Shown one piece after another: positions 11,083 through 22,118 of a stretch of DNA of 64,000 bases. The stretch lies in contig JAGTXO010000019.1 in assembly GCA_019448385.1 (NCBI GenBank), forward strand, positions 276,001 through 340,000. The letters run 5' to 3'. A program made the position numbers and the translations under genes. Position 1 is the stretch's first letter. Each line of letters begins with the position of its first letter. The DNA comes from Diacronema lutheri. Its lineage: Eukaryota; Haptophyta; Pavlovophyceae; Pavlovales; Pavlovaceae. Under the pieces are notes generated by a model. That model did not search any database. It saw only the letters and a list, made by a program, of their open reading frames with translations, and was not told where the DNA came from.

Positions 11083-13130
11083 ATGGCGCCGATACGGCCA
11101 CGCTTCGTGGGTTTGGCCTCGTCGCGTGGGTTTGGCCTCGTCGCGGCATGCCGCGCGGCCCGGCCCGTCCCACCGGCGCGCGGGGCGCTTACGCTAGCGC
11201 GGCGTGCCGCGGCATCGCTCTCCGCCGCCGAGCTCAAGCGGCTGCTCGCTGAGCGCGGGATCGATGCGCGCGACTGCCACGACCCGGACGAGCTGGTCGA
11301 GCGGCTTCAGCGAGCGCTCGCGCCCGGCGCGGGCGCGCCGCTCTCGGCGTCAGTCGCCGCGATACGCGCCGCGCCGCTCATCACCGACTCGGAGCGCACG
11401 ATGGTCGAGCTCTTCCGGCGGTGTGCGCCGAGCGTTGCGTTCATTCAAACCCTCGGCCCGGCGGGCGCTCGCGGCGGCGCGCAGGGCGGGACGGGCTCGG
11501 GCTTCTGCTGGGACCAGGACGGGCATGTGGTGACAAACTACCACGTCGTGCGTGGCATGGAGCGCGCGCGCGTTTCCTTCCGCGCCGGCACCCTCGTCTT
11601 TGACGCCGTGCTCGTCGGCGCCGAGGTGGATAAAGATATCGCAGTCCTCAAGCTCGCTGGCGACGCCGACCAGCTCGCCGCGCTCGCGCCGCTCTCGGTC
11701 GGCTGCTCGGCCGCGCTGGTCGTCGGCCAATCCGTCTGCGCGATCGGCAACCCCTTCGGCCTCGACGGCACGCTCACGACGGGCGTGGTCTCCGCCCTCG
11801 GCCGCGACCTCATGGGCGTCGGCGGCCGACCTATTCGGCAGTGCATTCAAACGGACGCGGCTATTAATCCGGGCAACTCGGGCGGCCCGCTGCTCAACTC
11901 GGCGGGCGAGGTGATCGGCGTCAACACCGCCATCTTCTCCCCCTCAGGCGCGAGCGCCGGCATCGGCTTTGCCATCCCCATTGACACGACGCGCCGGATC
12001 GTGACGCAAATCGTCGCTCACGGCCGGACCCTCCGCCCAACGCTCGGCATAACCGTTGCGGACGACGCGTGGCTGCGCAACCTCGCCGTCGGGATCGGCA
12101 AGACCCTCACCGGCGTGCTCGTGATGGACGCACCCGAGGGCACGCCCGCCCACGCCGCCGGCATCAACGGGTGCGCGCGCTGCGTGGCGCAGCCATGCTG
12201 AGAAGCCATCCCGCTGAGTTTTCGGCCGTGGCGTGCCCTCGGGCGCCATCGCGGCGGCCGTGCGAGCGGCACGCACGTCGCGCATAACGCCACGAGCCCA
12301 CGTGCGCCCACTCACCCACCTCCATCCCCATCCCCACCAATCCCAACCCCCCATCCCCATCCCCACCCATCCCAACCTCCCATCCCCATCCCCACCCATC
12401 CCAACCCCCCATCCCCATCCCCACCAATCCCAACCCCCCATCCCCATCCCCACCCATCCCAACCCCCCGTCCCCATCCCCACCCATCCCAACCCCCCGTC
12501 CCCATCCCCCCCCATCCCAACCCCCCATCCCCATCCCCACCCATCCCGACCCCCCGTCCCCACCCTCACCCATCCCAAAACCTCCATCCCCATCCCCACC
12601 AATCCCAACCCCCCATCCCCATCCCTACCCATCCCAACCCCCCAAAACCCCGCGCGCGCCTTGGCGTACACACAGCACGACACGCAACTATGGCCGCATC
12701 GAGCTCGGCGACCTGATCGTATCGGCGAACGGGCACGCTGTCCGGACGAGCGAAGACCTGCTTTCAATTGTGGAGGAGGTGCCGCTCAACTCGCGCGTCG
12801 AGCTTGTCGTGCTGCGGAGGTCTGCGCATGCGCGCGCGCGCGCGCTCCCCGGGCGGGGGGGGGGGGGGGGGGGGTCTGCGAAGAGTGGGTAGGGCGGGCA
12901 GCGACGTGCGCGCGGATTGGCGCGCGCGACGCCATGCTCGCTCGGCAAGGCACGCCACTCAGTCTGCGTTGTCACCCAGGAGCGCGTTCCGAGTCGACTT
13001 CCGACACACGTCTTGTCCCGACTTCTTCCCCTCATCCGCGTGCCCGCGCAGGTGCGACGAGCGGCGGCGCGAGAAAGTCGGCGTGCTCGCCGTCGACCGC
13101 ACGCACCTGCAGGTCGGCGTCAAACCGTGA
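11083..13130 (+). CDS. Deg/HtrA serine protease with PDZ domain (Deg1-like)
   Basis: A trypsin-fold protease for organelle protein quality control, 436 residues. Exons 11083-12170, 12676-12819 and 13052-13130. Catalytic triad in context: His in TNYHVV, Asp in DKDIAVLKL, Ser in NPGNSGGPLLNS. The PDZ domain begins around TLGITVADD and is interrupted by intron 1; the junction AAGIN-G-TRNYGRIELGDLIVS rebuilds the carboxylate-binding region, and LVVLRR-CDERRREK joins exon 3. The N-terminus is Arg/Ala-rich with few acids and contains a SAP-like stretch (SAAELKRLLAERGIDARD), which suggests an organelle leader followed by a small helical domain. Intron 1 carries a CCCCATCCCC minisatellite and intron 2 a 20-nt G run. 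Plastid location is inferred from Deg1 similarity. Confidence 0.9.
12318..12648. repeat. CCCCATCCCCACC-type minisatellite in a Deg protease intron
   Basis: About 330 bp of short pyrimidine-rich units built on cccatccccatccccacc and caaccccc fill most of intron 1 (12171-12675) of the Deg gene. Units vary (ccatcc, cgtcc, caatcc). The tract lies on the sense strand as a C-rich, almost G-free sequence ending close to the acceptor cacacag. Confidence 0.9.
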
Positions 13131-13195
13131 GGCAGTGACGACCGCCCTCCGCGGCTCCGCCACTCTACCGTCACGCGTCACATTGGCGCCTCCTC

Positions 13196-13583
13196 CCTGC
13201 AAGTGCCTGCACTTAGGCGACTCAGTCGACTTGACAGTTGCCTCCGCCCTGCAAGTGCCTTACACTGCGGCGAGTCTCAGTCGACCCGACTGTCGCCTCC
13301 GCCCTGCAAGTGCCTTACACTGCGGCGAGTCTCAGTCGACCCGACTGTCGCCTCCGCCCTGCAAGTGCCTTACACTGCGGCGAGTCTCAGTCGACCCGAC
13401 TGTCGCCTCCGCCCTGCAAGTGCCTTACACTGCGGCGAGTCTCAGTCGACCCGACTGTCGCCTCCGCCCTGCAAGTGCCTTACACTGCGGCGAGTCTCAG
13501 TCGACCCGACTGTCGCCTCCGCCCTGCAAGTGCCTTACACTGCGGCGAGTCTCAGTCGACCCGACTGTCGCCTCCGCCCTGAA
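13196..13583. repeat. 55-bp tandem repeats upstream of the phosphate exporter
   Basis: Units recur at 13251, 13306, 13361, 13416, 13471 and 13526, exactly 55 bp apart and nearly identical, after one diverged copy at 13196; the last unit decays at 13581 (ctgaaag instead of ctgcaag). Each unit has an agtcgac palindromic core. The array ends about 95 bp before the ATG at 13678, so it probably sits in the promoter or 5' UTR. The rest of 13131-13677 shows no gene. Confidence 0.92.
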
Positions 13584-13677
13584 AGCTGTGTGAAAGTGCC
13601 CGGCCAAAGAATTTCGTCGATTTCGATTTGGCCGGCGTGGAGACCCGTGGGAGCGAGGGAGGCCGACCAAGGGCGCG

Positions 13678-15358
13678 ATGGTCAAGTTCAACCAGAAGCT
13701 GGCGGCCAACATCGTGCCGGAATGGTCGGGCTACTACATGGACTACACTGCGCTCAAGAAGCGCATCAAAGAGGCTGCGCGCTCGCTCGACCGGCGCGCG
13801 ACGACCGGCGTGCTCTCCGACATCCGCACGTCGCTGCTGCAGCGCGCGCCGAGCGCGAGCGATGTAGCGGCGGTGCTTGCCGACTTCTCCGCCGCCGCGC
13901 TCGCCGAGGCGCGCAAAGTGGAGGACTTTTACCGCCTGCGCGTGCGCCACGCGCAGGAGGAGTGGTTGGCGCATGCGGAACGGCTCTCGCAGCTCGCGCC
14001 CGCCGAGCCGTTCGGCCGGAGCGAGTCGGATTCGGACGCGCCGTTTGGCGCGAGCATGCGCGGCGCTCGCGTCAAGGCGATCGGCCAGGACGACGAGACG
14101 CGCGAAAGCCTCCAGTCCGCCGTGCGCGAGCTGTACCGGTGCGCGCTCGCGCGCTGACACGCGTCAGCCGCGCGGCCCTGCGCGGGCGGGCGCCGCCTGC
14201 CGTCGCCCCCCCGCCGTCCACCGTCCGCCCGTGCGCCGCGCGACGCTGCGCCCTCGCGCCCACACCTCGCGCTCGCGCGCGGCATGAGCGTGGCGTGGCG
14301 CGCGCGCGCGCACGCGCGCCGCGTGCACGCGGCGCGCAGCTCTCTTACACAGTTGCGCAATTTCTGTATTGTCAACTATACGGGCTTTTACAAGATCACG
14401 AAAAAGTGCGCAAAGGCGTTCGGCGCGGCCGAGCTGCCGGTCCGCGCGGAGGTCGGCCGCGTCGTCGACTCGTTGATGACGCACGTGCACGGCTGCACCT
14501 TCGCGGGGAAGGAGCGGGGGTCCGGTTTCGTCGATCTCGAGAGCCTGACCGAGCAGATCGAGCTCGCACACGCCGTGCGCGCTGCGGTTCCCCCCCCTCC
14601 CCTCCCCTCCCTCCCCCCTCCCCCCCCCTCCCCCCTCCCCCCGCCCCCGCACCTGCGCGCGCCCGCGCCCACGCCGAGCGCGCCGCGCCGTGCGTGCGTC
14701 CGTGCCGCGAGGGGCGGGGGGGGAAGGGGGGGATGGGAGTGGGGCGCGAGGGGCGGGGGGAGGGGGGCGCGGTGCGAGCGCGCGGCGGGGGCGGGGCGGG
14801 CCTTGCGTTGCAGTCGTGAGCGTGCGCGCGCACGCTGCGGCTGTGCCCATGGCGGAATTTTACACTCAACCCCCCCCCCCCCCCCCTCCCGCCCCCCCCC
14901 CACCCCCCACCCCCCCCACCCCACAACGTCCCGCCCAGGCCGCGTTCACCAACGGCCGCGTTGACGAAACCCGCCACCGCCTCCTCACGCGCAAGTGGCA
15001 GCCGACCGACTGGCGAACCTTCCGGCGCGGTTTAAATTTGGGCGTGATGCTGCAGCTCATGCTTTGGGTCACGTGGTGCGCGCATCGCAGACAGTACACG
15101 CACGCTTCCCCAAACGCTCGCACGGCGCGGCGCGCCCGACGCGCGCGCGCGCGCGTTCAACGCCGGCGCGCGCGTCCGCCGTCGACTGAGCCGCGAGCGC
15201 CGTCGCGTGCGCCGCCGCGTGCCGCGTGCGGCTACGTGTGTGCCCTTGTGCGGGCAGGGCGATCTTCATGGAGTCCAACATCTTGCGCTCGCCCATCTGG
15301 GAGACCGTTCACACGAGCAGCACGTGGATGGTCGTGCAGCTGCCCGTGTACCGGTGAG

Positions 15359-15400
<42 letters not shown>

Positions 15401-18229
15401 CCTCTGCCCCCCCTCTGCCCCCCCTCCCCTCCCCCCTTTCCCTCCCAAAATCCGGCCCTCCCCTCCCCTCCCTTCCCTTTCCTTTCCCGCTGCGCCGCAC
15501 CGTGCGCGTGTCACCGCAGCCCAGCCGGCATCTCTGGCGTTCTGCCACCCAATCTCACCCACACCGCTGCCACCACCGCCCGACCCCTTGCGCCTCGCCG
15601 CCGCGCGCCACCAACCCTCCTCACCCGCCCGCCCCCCCCCCCTCTATCCTCCCATCCCACCCACAGCGGCATCGGCTGCCTGACGCTGGCCGCGTGGTGC
15701 TGGGGCGGCTGCCTCTACTGCTGGGGCGTTGGTCGAGTGAACTATGGCTTCCTCTTCGAGTTTGACGAGAGCTCGAAGCATCGGAGCCATTCTGAGGTGC
15801 GGCTCCCTCGCCTGTGGCTGCACCTTTGCACCCCGCCCCCGCCCTCCGCCCCCTCCCCCCGCCTCCGTCGCCGCCCCAAGCCCCCCCCCCCCCCCCCCCC
15901 CCTGTCCTCGTGCGCGCCGCGCCGACGGCCGCACGCCTTACGACATCGCCCCCATTCCCCCCCAACCTCTACCCCCCCCCCCCCCCCCCCCCCCATCCAC
16001 CCCCCCACCCCCCCCCCCCCCCCCCCCGCTCGCCTCGCCGCTCGTCAGGTCTTCGACTGGGCCGTGAGCTGGACGCAGTGGTTTCTGCTCAACTTCCTCT
16101 TCTTTTTTAAATCGCTGCATGGCGTCTCGCCCATCTCAGTCTCGGCGTCCGTTTTCCCGCTCCTTCTCTTCGCCTCGTCTTTCGGCCTTGCCGCCTGCTC
16201 GTCGCCGCGCGCGCTCGGCGTGGGCCTCCGCACACTCCGCCGCGTCGTGCTCGCGCCCTTCACCGCCGTCACCTTCTGGGACTCCTTCGCGGCGGACGCA
16301 CTCACGTCGCTCGTCGGGCCGATGACCGACCTCGCCTACTCGGCGTGCTACTTTGGCTCGGGCGAGTGGCTCAAGCCGCGAACAGAGCAGGGCGTATGCG
16401 AGGCCTCGCCCCTCTTCAACTCGGTCGTGCGCCCACTCGTCGCCGCGCTCCCCCTCTGGTGGCGACTGTGCCAAAACCTTCACCAGTACCACGCAACCCA
16501 CACTCGGCTCCCGTGGTTGCTCAACGCGCTCAAGTGCGCGCGCGGATGCGCCCGCTGCGGCGGCAACTGCGACCCTCCCCGCCGACCCTTTTTTTCTGCC
16601 GACCCTTTCTTTCCGCCGCGCACAACTGCTCGTCTGACTGGCGCCCACGCCCTCGCGAAGGCGCAAACCCAACGCCGCGCCCATCACATTGAAACGCGAC
16701 ATGCCCCCGCACGCCCCACCTCCAACGCGGCGCGCCTCACCGCCACCCGGACCGAACCCATGGCCCGCGTGCGCACGTTTACCCCACTCGCAGATACGCA
16801 ACGTCCCTCACTGTCGTCATCTTTGGACTCTTCCACCCACAGATTGGGCGGAGGGGCGCGCGCACGCCCTACCGCCTCGCCTACATGGCCGCGTTCGTCG
16901 GTGCGCGCGCATGCAGCGGGTGCATGCACAGTGCCAGTAGGCGGTGCGGCATCCCACGGAGCGATGCGGGATGTGCGCAGGCAGAGCGTTATGCCAGCGG
17001 GTGCATGCACAGTGCCAGTGGGCGGTGCGGCATCCCACGGAGCGATGCGGGATGTGCGCAGGCAGAGCGCCGTGCCTGCGGGTGCATGCACGGTGCCAGT
17101 GGGCGGTGCGGCTCTTAACGCGTGTGTGCGTGCATGCAACGCGAGCGCGCGTCACGCTGTGCGGGCGTGCAGCATATGCTAGCGTGTGCGCACGACGCAA
17201 ACGTGCACGCACGCATTGGCGTGATTGGGCGGGAAAGGCGCGCCCTCGCGCGCACGCGGAGGCCGAGCGGTAAGCGGCAGGCGCTCGAGCCCTTTGAAGT
17301 GCAGGCGCCTGCCTCGCACGCACCTCCGCCGCCCGGCACGCTGCGCCTCCGCTCGCGCCTTCTCAGCCGCTCTGCCCCGGCCGCGACTGCACTGCATGCG
17401 TGCATGCAGGCTCGACGCTCTTCTCCTTCGTCTGGGACGTTGTGATGGATTGGAGACTGATCGAGCTCGCGCCAGAGCGCAGCGCGGCGAGTGCAAGCCG
17501 CGAGCGCGGCCTGCGTGGCGCGCTGCGCGCGCTGCGCCGCCGATTCGGCCTGCCGCGCGTACGACTGCGCGTGCGCCGCCTCTACTCGTCCGCCACGCCG
17601 TACATGCTCGCGGTGTGCGCTGACTTTTTCCTCCGCTTCATGTGGACGACGACGCTGATGCCTTCCGAGCGGATGCTCAAGCAAATGCCCTCCTTCTTCC
17701 CGCTCATCTCGCCCTTCACCGCGGCCGCGGAGGTGCGCGCAGCCGTGCAGCACAGCCGCGCCGGAGCGTCGCGCCATGCAGCGCTCCGCAGATCGCAACT
17801 GCACCTTCACCTCCGCCCCGCATCGCCGCTCCGCCCGCGCGCTTGCGCCGCGCGCAGGTCTGCCGGCGAGGGATGTGGTCCGTGCTGCGCGTCGAGTCGG
17901 AGCACCTTTCGACCGAGGGCTTCCGCCGCGTGCAGGCCGTCCCGCTCGACTTTGACGACACATACGCGAGTCGCAAGGAATCGAAGGAGGCATACGTCGA
18001 GCAGCAGAAGCGCTCCAAGTCGGCGGTCATCTCGGAGATCGTCGTCTTCGCCGTCGTCGTGATGGCGCTCGCCACGACAGCCATCCTCACGCGCAGCCGC
18101 GCGATGCGGCAGGAGCCGACGGACGGCGCGGGCGACGCGGACGCCGACGAGGCGTTGCGGATCTTTGCGGACGTTGCGCTCGACAACGATGGCGGCTCTT
18201 CGGCCGGCTGGCACACGCTCTTGCGATGA
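13678..18229 (+). CDS. XPR1: SPX-EXS phosphate exporter (XPR1/PHO1 family)
   Basis: A nine-exon gene for a 781-residue phosphate exporter. Exons 13678-14138, 14340-14574, 14939-15075, 15258-15353, 15667-15796, 16049-16533, 16794-16900, 17410-17732 and 17858-18229; all phases match. The SPX domain is at the start (MVKFNQKLAANIVPEWSGYY; lysine-rich surface helix VNYTGFYKITKK), where inositol pyrophosphates bind in the family. TM helices follow (LNLGVMLQLMLWVTW-AIFM, LTLAAWCWGGCLYCWGV) and then the EXS domain (FWDSFAADALTSLVGPMTDLAYS, FVWDVVMDWRLIELAP, WSVLRVESEHLSTEGFRR). The length matches plant PHO1. Several introns carry long C tracts, one of 39 nt directly after the donor gtgagc; intron 7 holds 81-bp repeats. 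Its role would be efflux of phosphate from the cytosol, sensed by the SPX domain. Confidence 0.93.
16916..17112. repeat. 81-bp tandem repeat in phosphate-exporter intron 7
   Basis: The string gcgggtgcatgcac starts at 16916, 16997 and 17078 (period 81 bp), giving about 2.4 units inside the intron 16901-17409. Units differ at a few sites (cagtaggcgg versus cagtgggcgg). Confidence 0.88.
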
Positions 18230-18289
18230 CACGAGTGGCACGCGCGGACTGAGCTCGCACACTAGGTCTCCGGGCGCAATTCACTAGTC

Positions 18290-19712
18290 TTAAGCGCGCT
18301 CGTCCACCTCCTCGAAGCGCGGCGGCGGCTGGGCCTGCCGAGCCGGCTGCGCACCGCCGCCACCAAACCAGCCGTCGAAAAAGCCGCCACCGCCACCGCC
18401 ACCGCCGCTTCCGCTGCCGGCGGCGGCGCGCTGCGGCGCGCGCCCTCGGCCGCGCTGCGCCTGCTGCGCCTCAGCCTCCGCCATCGACTCGACGATCGTG
18501 GCAGCGACGAGCACGGTGGCCATGCCGAGCACGGCTGCCGCCGCCGCGGCCTCCTCCCGCTCCTCGCGCGCGTGCCGCTCGGCGACTGTCTCGCGCCCGC
18601 GCCGGACGACGACGGCGGCGTTCGACGCGGCGGGCGGTGCACTCCGTCGCGCGCCGCCGCCGCCGCCGCCTCCCGCGCCAAAGAGCCCGCCACCGCCGCC
18701 GCCCGTAGTGCCAGCGCCACCACCGCCACCAACAACGCGGTGCACGTGCCCACCGCCGTTACCGCCGGCGGTGGCCGCGTACGGCTGTGAGATGGGCTGC
18801 GATGTTGGCCGGAGGCGCGGCGCGTTCGCCGCCGCAGCTTCTTGCGCGGCGGCTGCCTTGTTCGCGGCGCCGAGCTGCGCGATCGTGCCCTCGAGATCAA
18901 AGCCGAGCGCGGCGCCGACGGTCTGCGGGTAAGAGGCAAGCAGGCGCAGGATTTAAAAAAGGTGGAAAATGGGAGGAAGGGGGGGGGGGGGGCGGCTTTG
19001 TGAGCGCCGATGCGCCCCAAGGCGGCGGCGCGCGCGCGCGCGCTGGCGCGGAAAAGAGAGGGGCGGCGAAGCGGCGCGGTGGCGGGCGCGCAGCAGCACG
19101 CACCGCCGCCTTGTTCACCCACTCGGGCAAGCCTTTGCCGAGCAGCCTCTGGCAGAGCGCGTCGCTAAAGTGGTTCGGGTTGCGCGCGCGTAGGTCGTAC
19201 CCGTCGTGCGTGAACGTCGCACCGAGCTCGTCGATGATGGCGCGAATCTGGTTGGGCGTGACGGTGGCGGTGCCCATCGGCAGCTCCCCCTTCATCCCGC
19301 GCACCGAGTCGACGCCGTGCACGTCCGCCGGCGGCTTTGAGCTCGCGTGCACGCGGCGCGGCTTGTACGCTCGGATCCCGCCCTTGCGCGGCGCGGCCGC
19401 GGGCGCACCCGGGTCGACCGGCGCGCGCGCGGACGTGCTGCTCGCCGGTGGCGGTGCGAGCGGCGCGGCGGGCGCCGCGCCGCGCGCCGGCGGCGGCGGC
19501 GCCGCTCCCGTCTGCGTGCGGGAGCGCGGCGGACGCTCGCCGCCGTCGTAGATGAACTCCTGGTTCCCAACCCTGACGGAGGTCATGTAGATGCCGGCGA
19601 CGCCGTAGGCGGAGGCCATTAGGCCGAACAGGGGCTCCTCGTCTCCGTCGACGATCGTGTACACGTGCACCGTCACCGGCATGCGGCCCGTGACGCTCGA
19701 GCATGCGCCCAT
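18290..19712 (-). CDS. PPPDE/DeSI-fold protein without catalytic His and Cys (pseudo-deSUMOylase)
   Basis: Two exons (19712-19104, 18922-18290) encode 413 residues. Residues 1-200 follow the desumoylating isopeptidase fold: VTVHVYTIVDG, GIYMTSVRVGNQEFIYDGG, ELPMGTATVTPNQIRAIIDELG, and RNPNHFSDALCQRLLGKG-LPEWV. In DeSI proteins the active His lies in G(I/V)(W/Y)HTS and the Cys in (R/H)NCN(T/H)F. Here these read YMTS and RNPNH, so both catalytic residues are replaced (codons atg and ccg). The insert between them is Pro/Ala-rich. The protein starts MGACSS, a good dual-acylation motif (myristoyl-Gly2, palmitoyl-Cys4). The C-terminal half is Ala- and Gly-rich with a helix (RETVAERHAREEREE) and ends FFDGWFGGGG...RFEEVDERA. 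A membrane-tethered pseudoenzyme is the likely reading. Confidence 0.8.
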
Positions 19713-19822
19713 GGTGTTGTCTAGGGCGGTCTAGAAGCCGGGAACGGGCGGCCAACTTTTCGGGCGCTTGCCGCGCGCGTAACTACGGAATGCGTCACCC
19801 GTCACCGCCACCCGCGCCGCCG

Positions 19823-20827
19823 TCACCTGCGCGTCGACGCGGCGTGGGCGTGGGCGTGGGCGTCGGCACCGGCGTCGTCGCCGGCGTACAGCCACTCGTC
19901 GCCGAGCTCGCGCAAGAGCACGCCGCTCGCAAACGCGCCGATGCCGAGCGACGCGAGCGCGCCGACGAACGGCAGCGCGAGCAACGCGCGCAGCACGCAG
20001 CCAAAGCCGAGCAGCTCCGGCCAGGCGCGCCGCGCGAGCGCGAGCTGCGCGCGCGCGGCGCACGCGCGGTTGGACTGCAAGTGGACGCGCGCGGCCTGCA
20101 CGCCGTCAGAGAGCGCGCCAAGTCCGAGCGCCAGCGCGCGAGCGCCGCGCGCGAGCGCCGTGCCTGTCGCCAGCGCGTCGAGTTGGCTCGTCGTTGGCGC
20201 GGGCGCGGGCGCGGCGGTGGCCGATAGGCGCGGCGCACAGCTCACGACCAGGCGCAGCGCAACGAGCGTCACGGCCGCGAGCAGCGCGTGACCAACTGTG
20301 ACGCACGCGCCGTGCGCGCGCCCGAGCGACCGCCGCTCGGCGCGGAGCCGTGCGCTGCACGCGGCGCCTCGCGCGGCGCCGGCGGCGGCAGCTTCGGCCG
20401 CCTCCGCGCCGAGCAGCGCAAATTCAGCGCCCGACGCGGGCACGAGCAGCGCGGCGAGGACGAAGGCGAGCGAAGGCCCGAGCGCGACGAACGAGGCGAT
20501 CGGCCGCAGCCGCGCGAGCAGCGCCGCGCCGTCCGACGCGGGCGCGGCGTGCAGCGTGGCCCAGAGCGCGCACGCGAGCGCGGCGCACAGCGCCGCGCCA
20601 AGCGCGCCGACAAGGACGAGCGGCATCGCGAGCAGCGCAAGAGGCAGCGCGACGAAAAGCGCGGCCGAGCTGAGCGCGTAGAGGAGCGCGAGGATGAGGG
20701 CGTAGCCGAGGCCAAAGCGGCGGTATGCGCCCAGCACGCGCGGATCGAAGAGCGCGAGCCGGATGGCAAACGCGCCGATCCACGCGCCGCGCACCACACG
20801 CAGCAGCGCACGCGGCTCGCCCCGCAT
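19823..20827 (-). CDS. Multipass membrane protein, family not recognised (weak EI24/CysZ resemblance)
   Basis: A single exon of 334 residues from the ATG at 20827; the longer frame to 20956 begins with GTG and overlaps the neighbour's coding start. Hydrophobic segments include ALILALLYALSSAALFVALP, two further stretches to about residue 100, FVALGPSLAFVLAALLVP, HALLAAVTLVALRLVV and the C-terminal LGFGCVLRALLALPFVGAL. The last segment and overall layout faintly recall EI24/CysZ-type proteins, but no diagnostic motif is present and Ala-rich composition makes such resemblance unreliable. It is divergent from the gene starting at 20919. Confidence 0.6.
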   Translation of the reverse strand: MRGEPRALLRVVRGAWIGAFAIRLALFDPRVLGAYRRFGLGYALILALLYALSSAALFVALPLALLAMPLVLVGALGAALCAALACALWATLHAAPASDGAALLARLRPIASFVALGPSLAFVLAALLVPASGAEFALLGAEAAEAAAAGAARGAACSARLRAERRSLGRAHGACVTVGHALLAAVTLVALRLVVSCAPRLSATAAPAPAPTTSQLDALATGTALARGARALALGLGALSDGVQAARVHLQSNRACAARAQLALARRAWPELLGFGCVLRALLALPFVGALASLGIGAFASGVLLRELGDEWLYAGDDAGADAHAHAHAASTRR

Positions 20828-20918
20828 CTCATGCGAACAGCCTGCCCGCCATTTCTGGACCAAAAGCTTGGGAAGAGCGTCTGCCAAACCCTTCTTTGCT
20901 GGCTGCTCGCTGCGCGCG
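20828..20918. promoter_or_regulatory. Short divergent promoter between two membrane-protein genes
   Basis: Only 91 bp separate the start codons at 20827 (-) and 20919 (+), so both 5' UTRs and core promoter elements must lie here or overlap the coding regions. I see no TATA box; the tract contains the AT-richer stretch ccaaaagcttgg. Confidence 0.5.
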
Positions 20919-22118
20919 ATGCACAACGATTTGGACCCGATGCGGTCACTCCGCACCGACTATTCCAAGTCGGCGCTGAAGGCCAACTTCTCGCGCGTCG
21001 AGCTGAAGCAGATGAAAAAGGAGGAGAAGCGGCTTATGCGCGAGGCCGTCTTCCAGCAGGTGCGCGCGCGCGTGCGCGCGCGCCGCGGCCATGCGCGGCG
21101 TCGAGCGCCTCGCGGCGCGCGCGCGCGGCGCCGCTGCGACGCGTGGACGCGCGCGCGGGACGTCGCCGTGCGCACGCGGCCCGCTCGCAACCAGCATTTG
21201 AAACCGCGCGCGCCTGCGATGGCGCGCGCGCGTGTCTGCAGGCCGAGCAGCTGCTCGGCGCGAGCATCGGCGGCAAGGTGTCGATGCGCGAGGCGCAGTC
21301 TGCGATCCGCGAGCACAACGTGCTCCGCGGGCGCAAGCTCGTGCGGATTTCGAGCGCGATCACGGGCGCGACGGCTTCGCTCGCCCTCTGGTGGCTCCTC
21401 ATCGCCGCGAGCACGCCGCTGCGCACCGACCATCGCTCACTCGCCATCGTCCTGTCCCTCCCGCTCTGGGCCACCGTGCTTTACATCGTCGGCCTCGCGA
21501 TGCGGTACAAGCAGGCGACGGGGCGCGAGGCGCACGCGCATTACTATCGGCCGTACCCGCTCTTGCAGCTCCCGCCGCTCAGGGCGTTCGTTGCAATGCT
21601 CACCCTACACCTCGGGTGCGCGCCGCACGGCCGCGCGGCAACCGGTGCGCCACGGCCGCTCAGCGCACCGCGCACCGCGCCCTCGCCACCACGCCGCCGC
21701 GCCGCCGCGCCGCCGCGCCGCCGCGCCGCCGCGCCGCCGCGCCGCGCACGCTCGGCCGGCGGCTCGTCGCAGCTATCGCGTCGCGGTGCTGCTCGACGGC
21801 GGCGCCCTCTCCGCGCGCCTCCACCCGCCCGCGCCGCTCGACGCGGCCGCGGCCGCTGCGTCCGCGCCGTCCGCCCTCGACGTGTGCCTCGCGGCGTTGA
21901 TCCCGTCCGCCCTGTCGCTGTGCGTCGTGCTGCCGGTGCTTGTCGCGCTGCCGATGCATGCGGCGAACGAGAAGCTCGGTGGCTTCTCTGAAGTGAAGCA
22001 GTTTCAGTTCTATTTGGGCATCGCCGCTATTTACGCGGTATGCATCGGGACCCTCTCCACCGTCCGGTGGCTCGCGCGAGCGACGGACTCGCGCTCGCTC
22101 GAGCCGCAAGGGCGCTGA
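20919..22118 (+). CDS. Four-TM membrane protein, family not recognised
   Basis: Three exons (20919-21059, 21242-21615, 21773-22118) give 286 residues. The N-terminal 50 residues are charged (SRVELKQMKKEEKRLMREAV) and probably cytosolic. TM candidates are ITGATASLALWWLLIAAS, LAIVLSLPLWATVLYIVGLA, LIPSALSLCVVLPVLVALPM and FYLGIAAIYAVCIGTLSTV. Introns begin gtgcgc and phases match at both junctions (FQQ-AEQLLGAS; LHLG-YRVAVLLDGG). Intron 2 contains a (cgccg)n tract. No known family motif is seen, so no function is proposed. Confidence 0.65.
   Translation: MHNDLDPMRSLRTDYSKSALKANFSRVELKQMKKEEKRLMREAVFQQVRARVRARRGHARRRAPRGARARRRCDAWTRARDVAVRTRPARNQHLKPRAPAMARARVCRPSSCSARASAARCRCARRSLRSASTTCSAGASSCGFRARSRARRLRSPSGGSSSPRARRCAPTIAHSPSSCPSRSGPPCFTSSASRCGTSRRRGARRTRITIGRTRSCSSRRSGRSLQCSPYTSGARRTAARQPVRHGRSAHRAPRPRHHAAAPPRRRAAAPPRRRAAHARPAARRSYRVAVLLDGGALSARLHPPAPLDAAAAAASAPSALDVCLAALIPSALSLCVVLPVLVALPMHAANEKLGGFSEVKQFQFYLGIAAIYAVCIGTLSTVRWLARATDSRSLEPQGR

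Noticed and set aside
13203-14819. ORF joining the 55-bp repeats to downstream sequence
   Set aside because: It reads out of frame through the SPX exon, which is unambiguous from the ATG at 13678.
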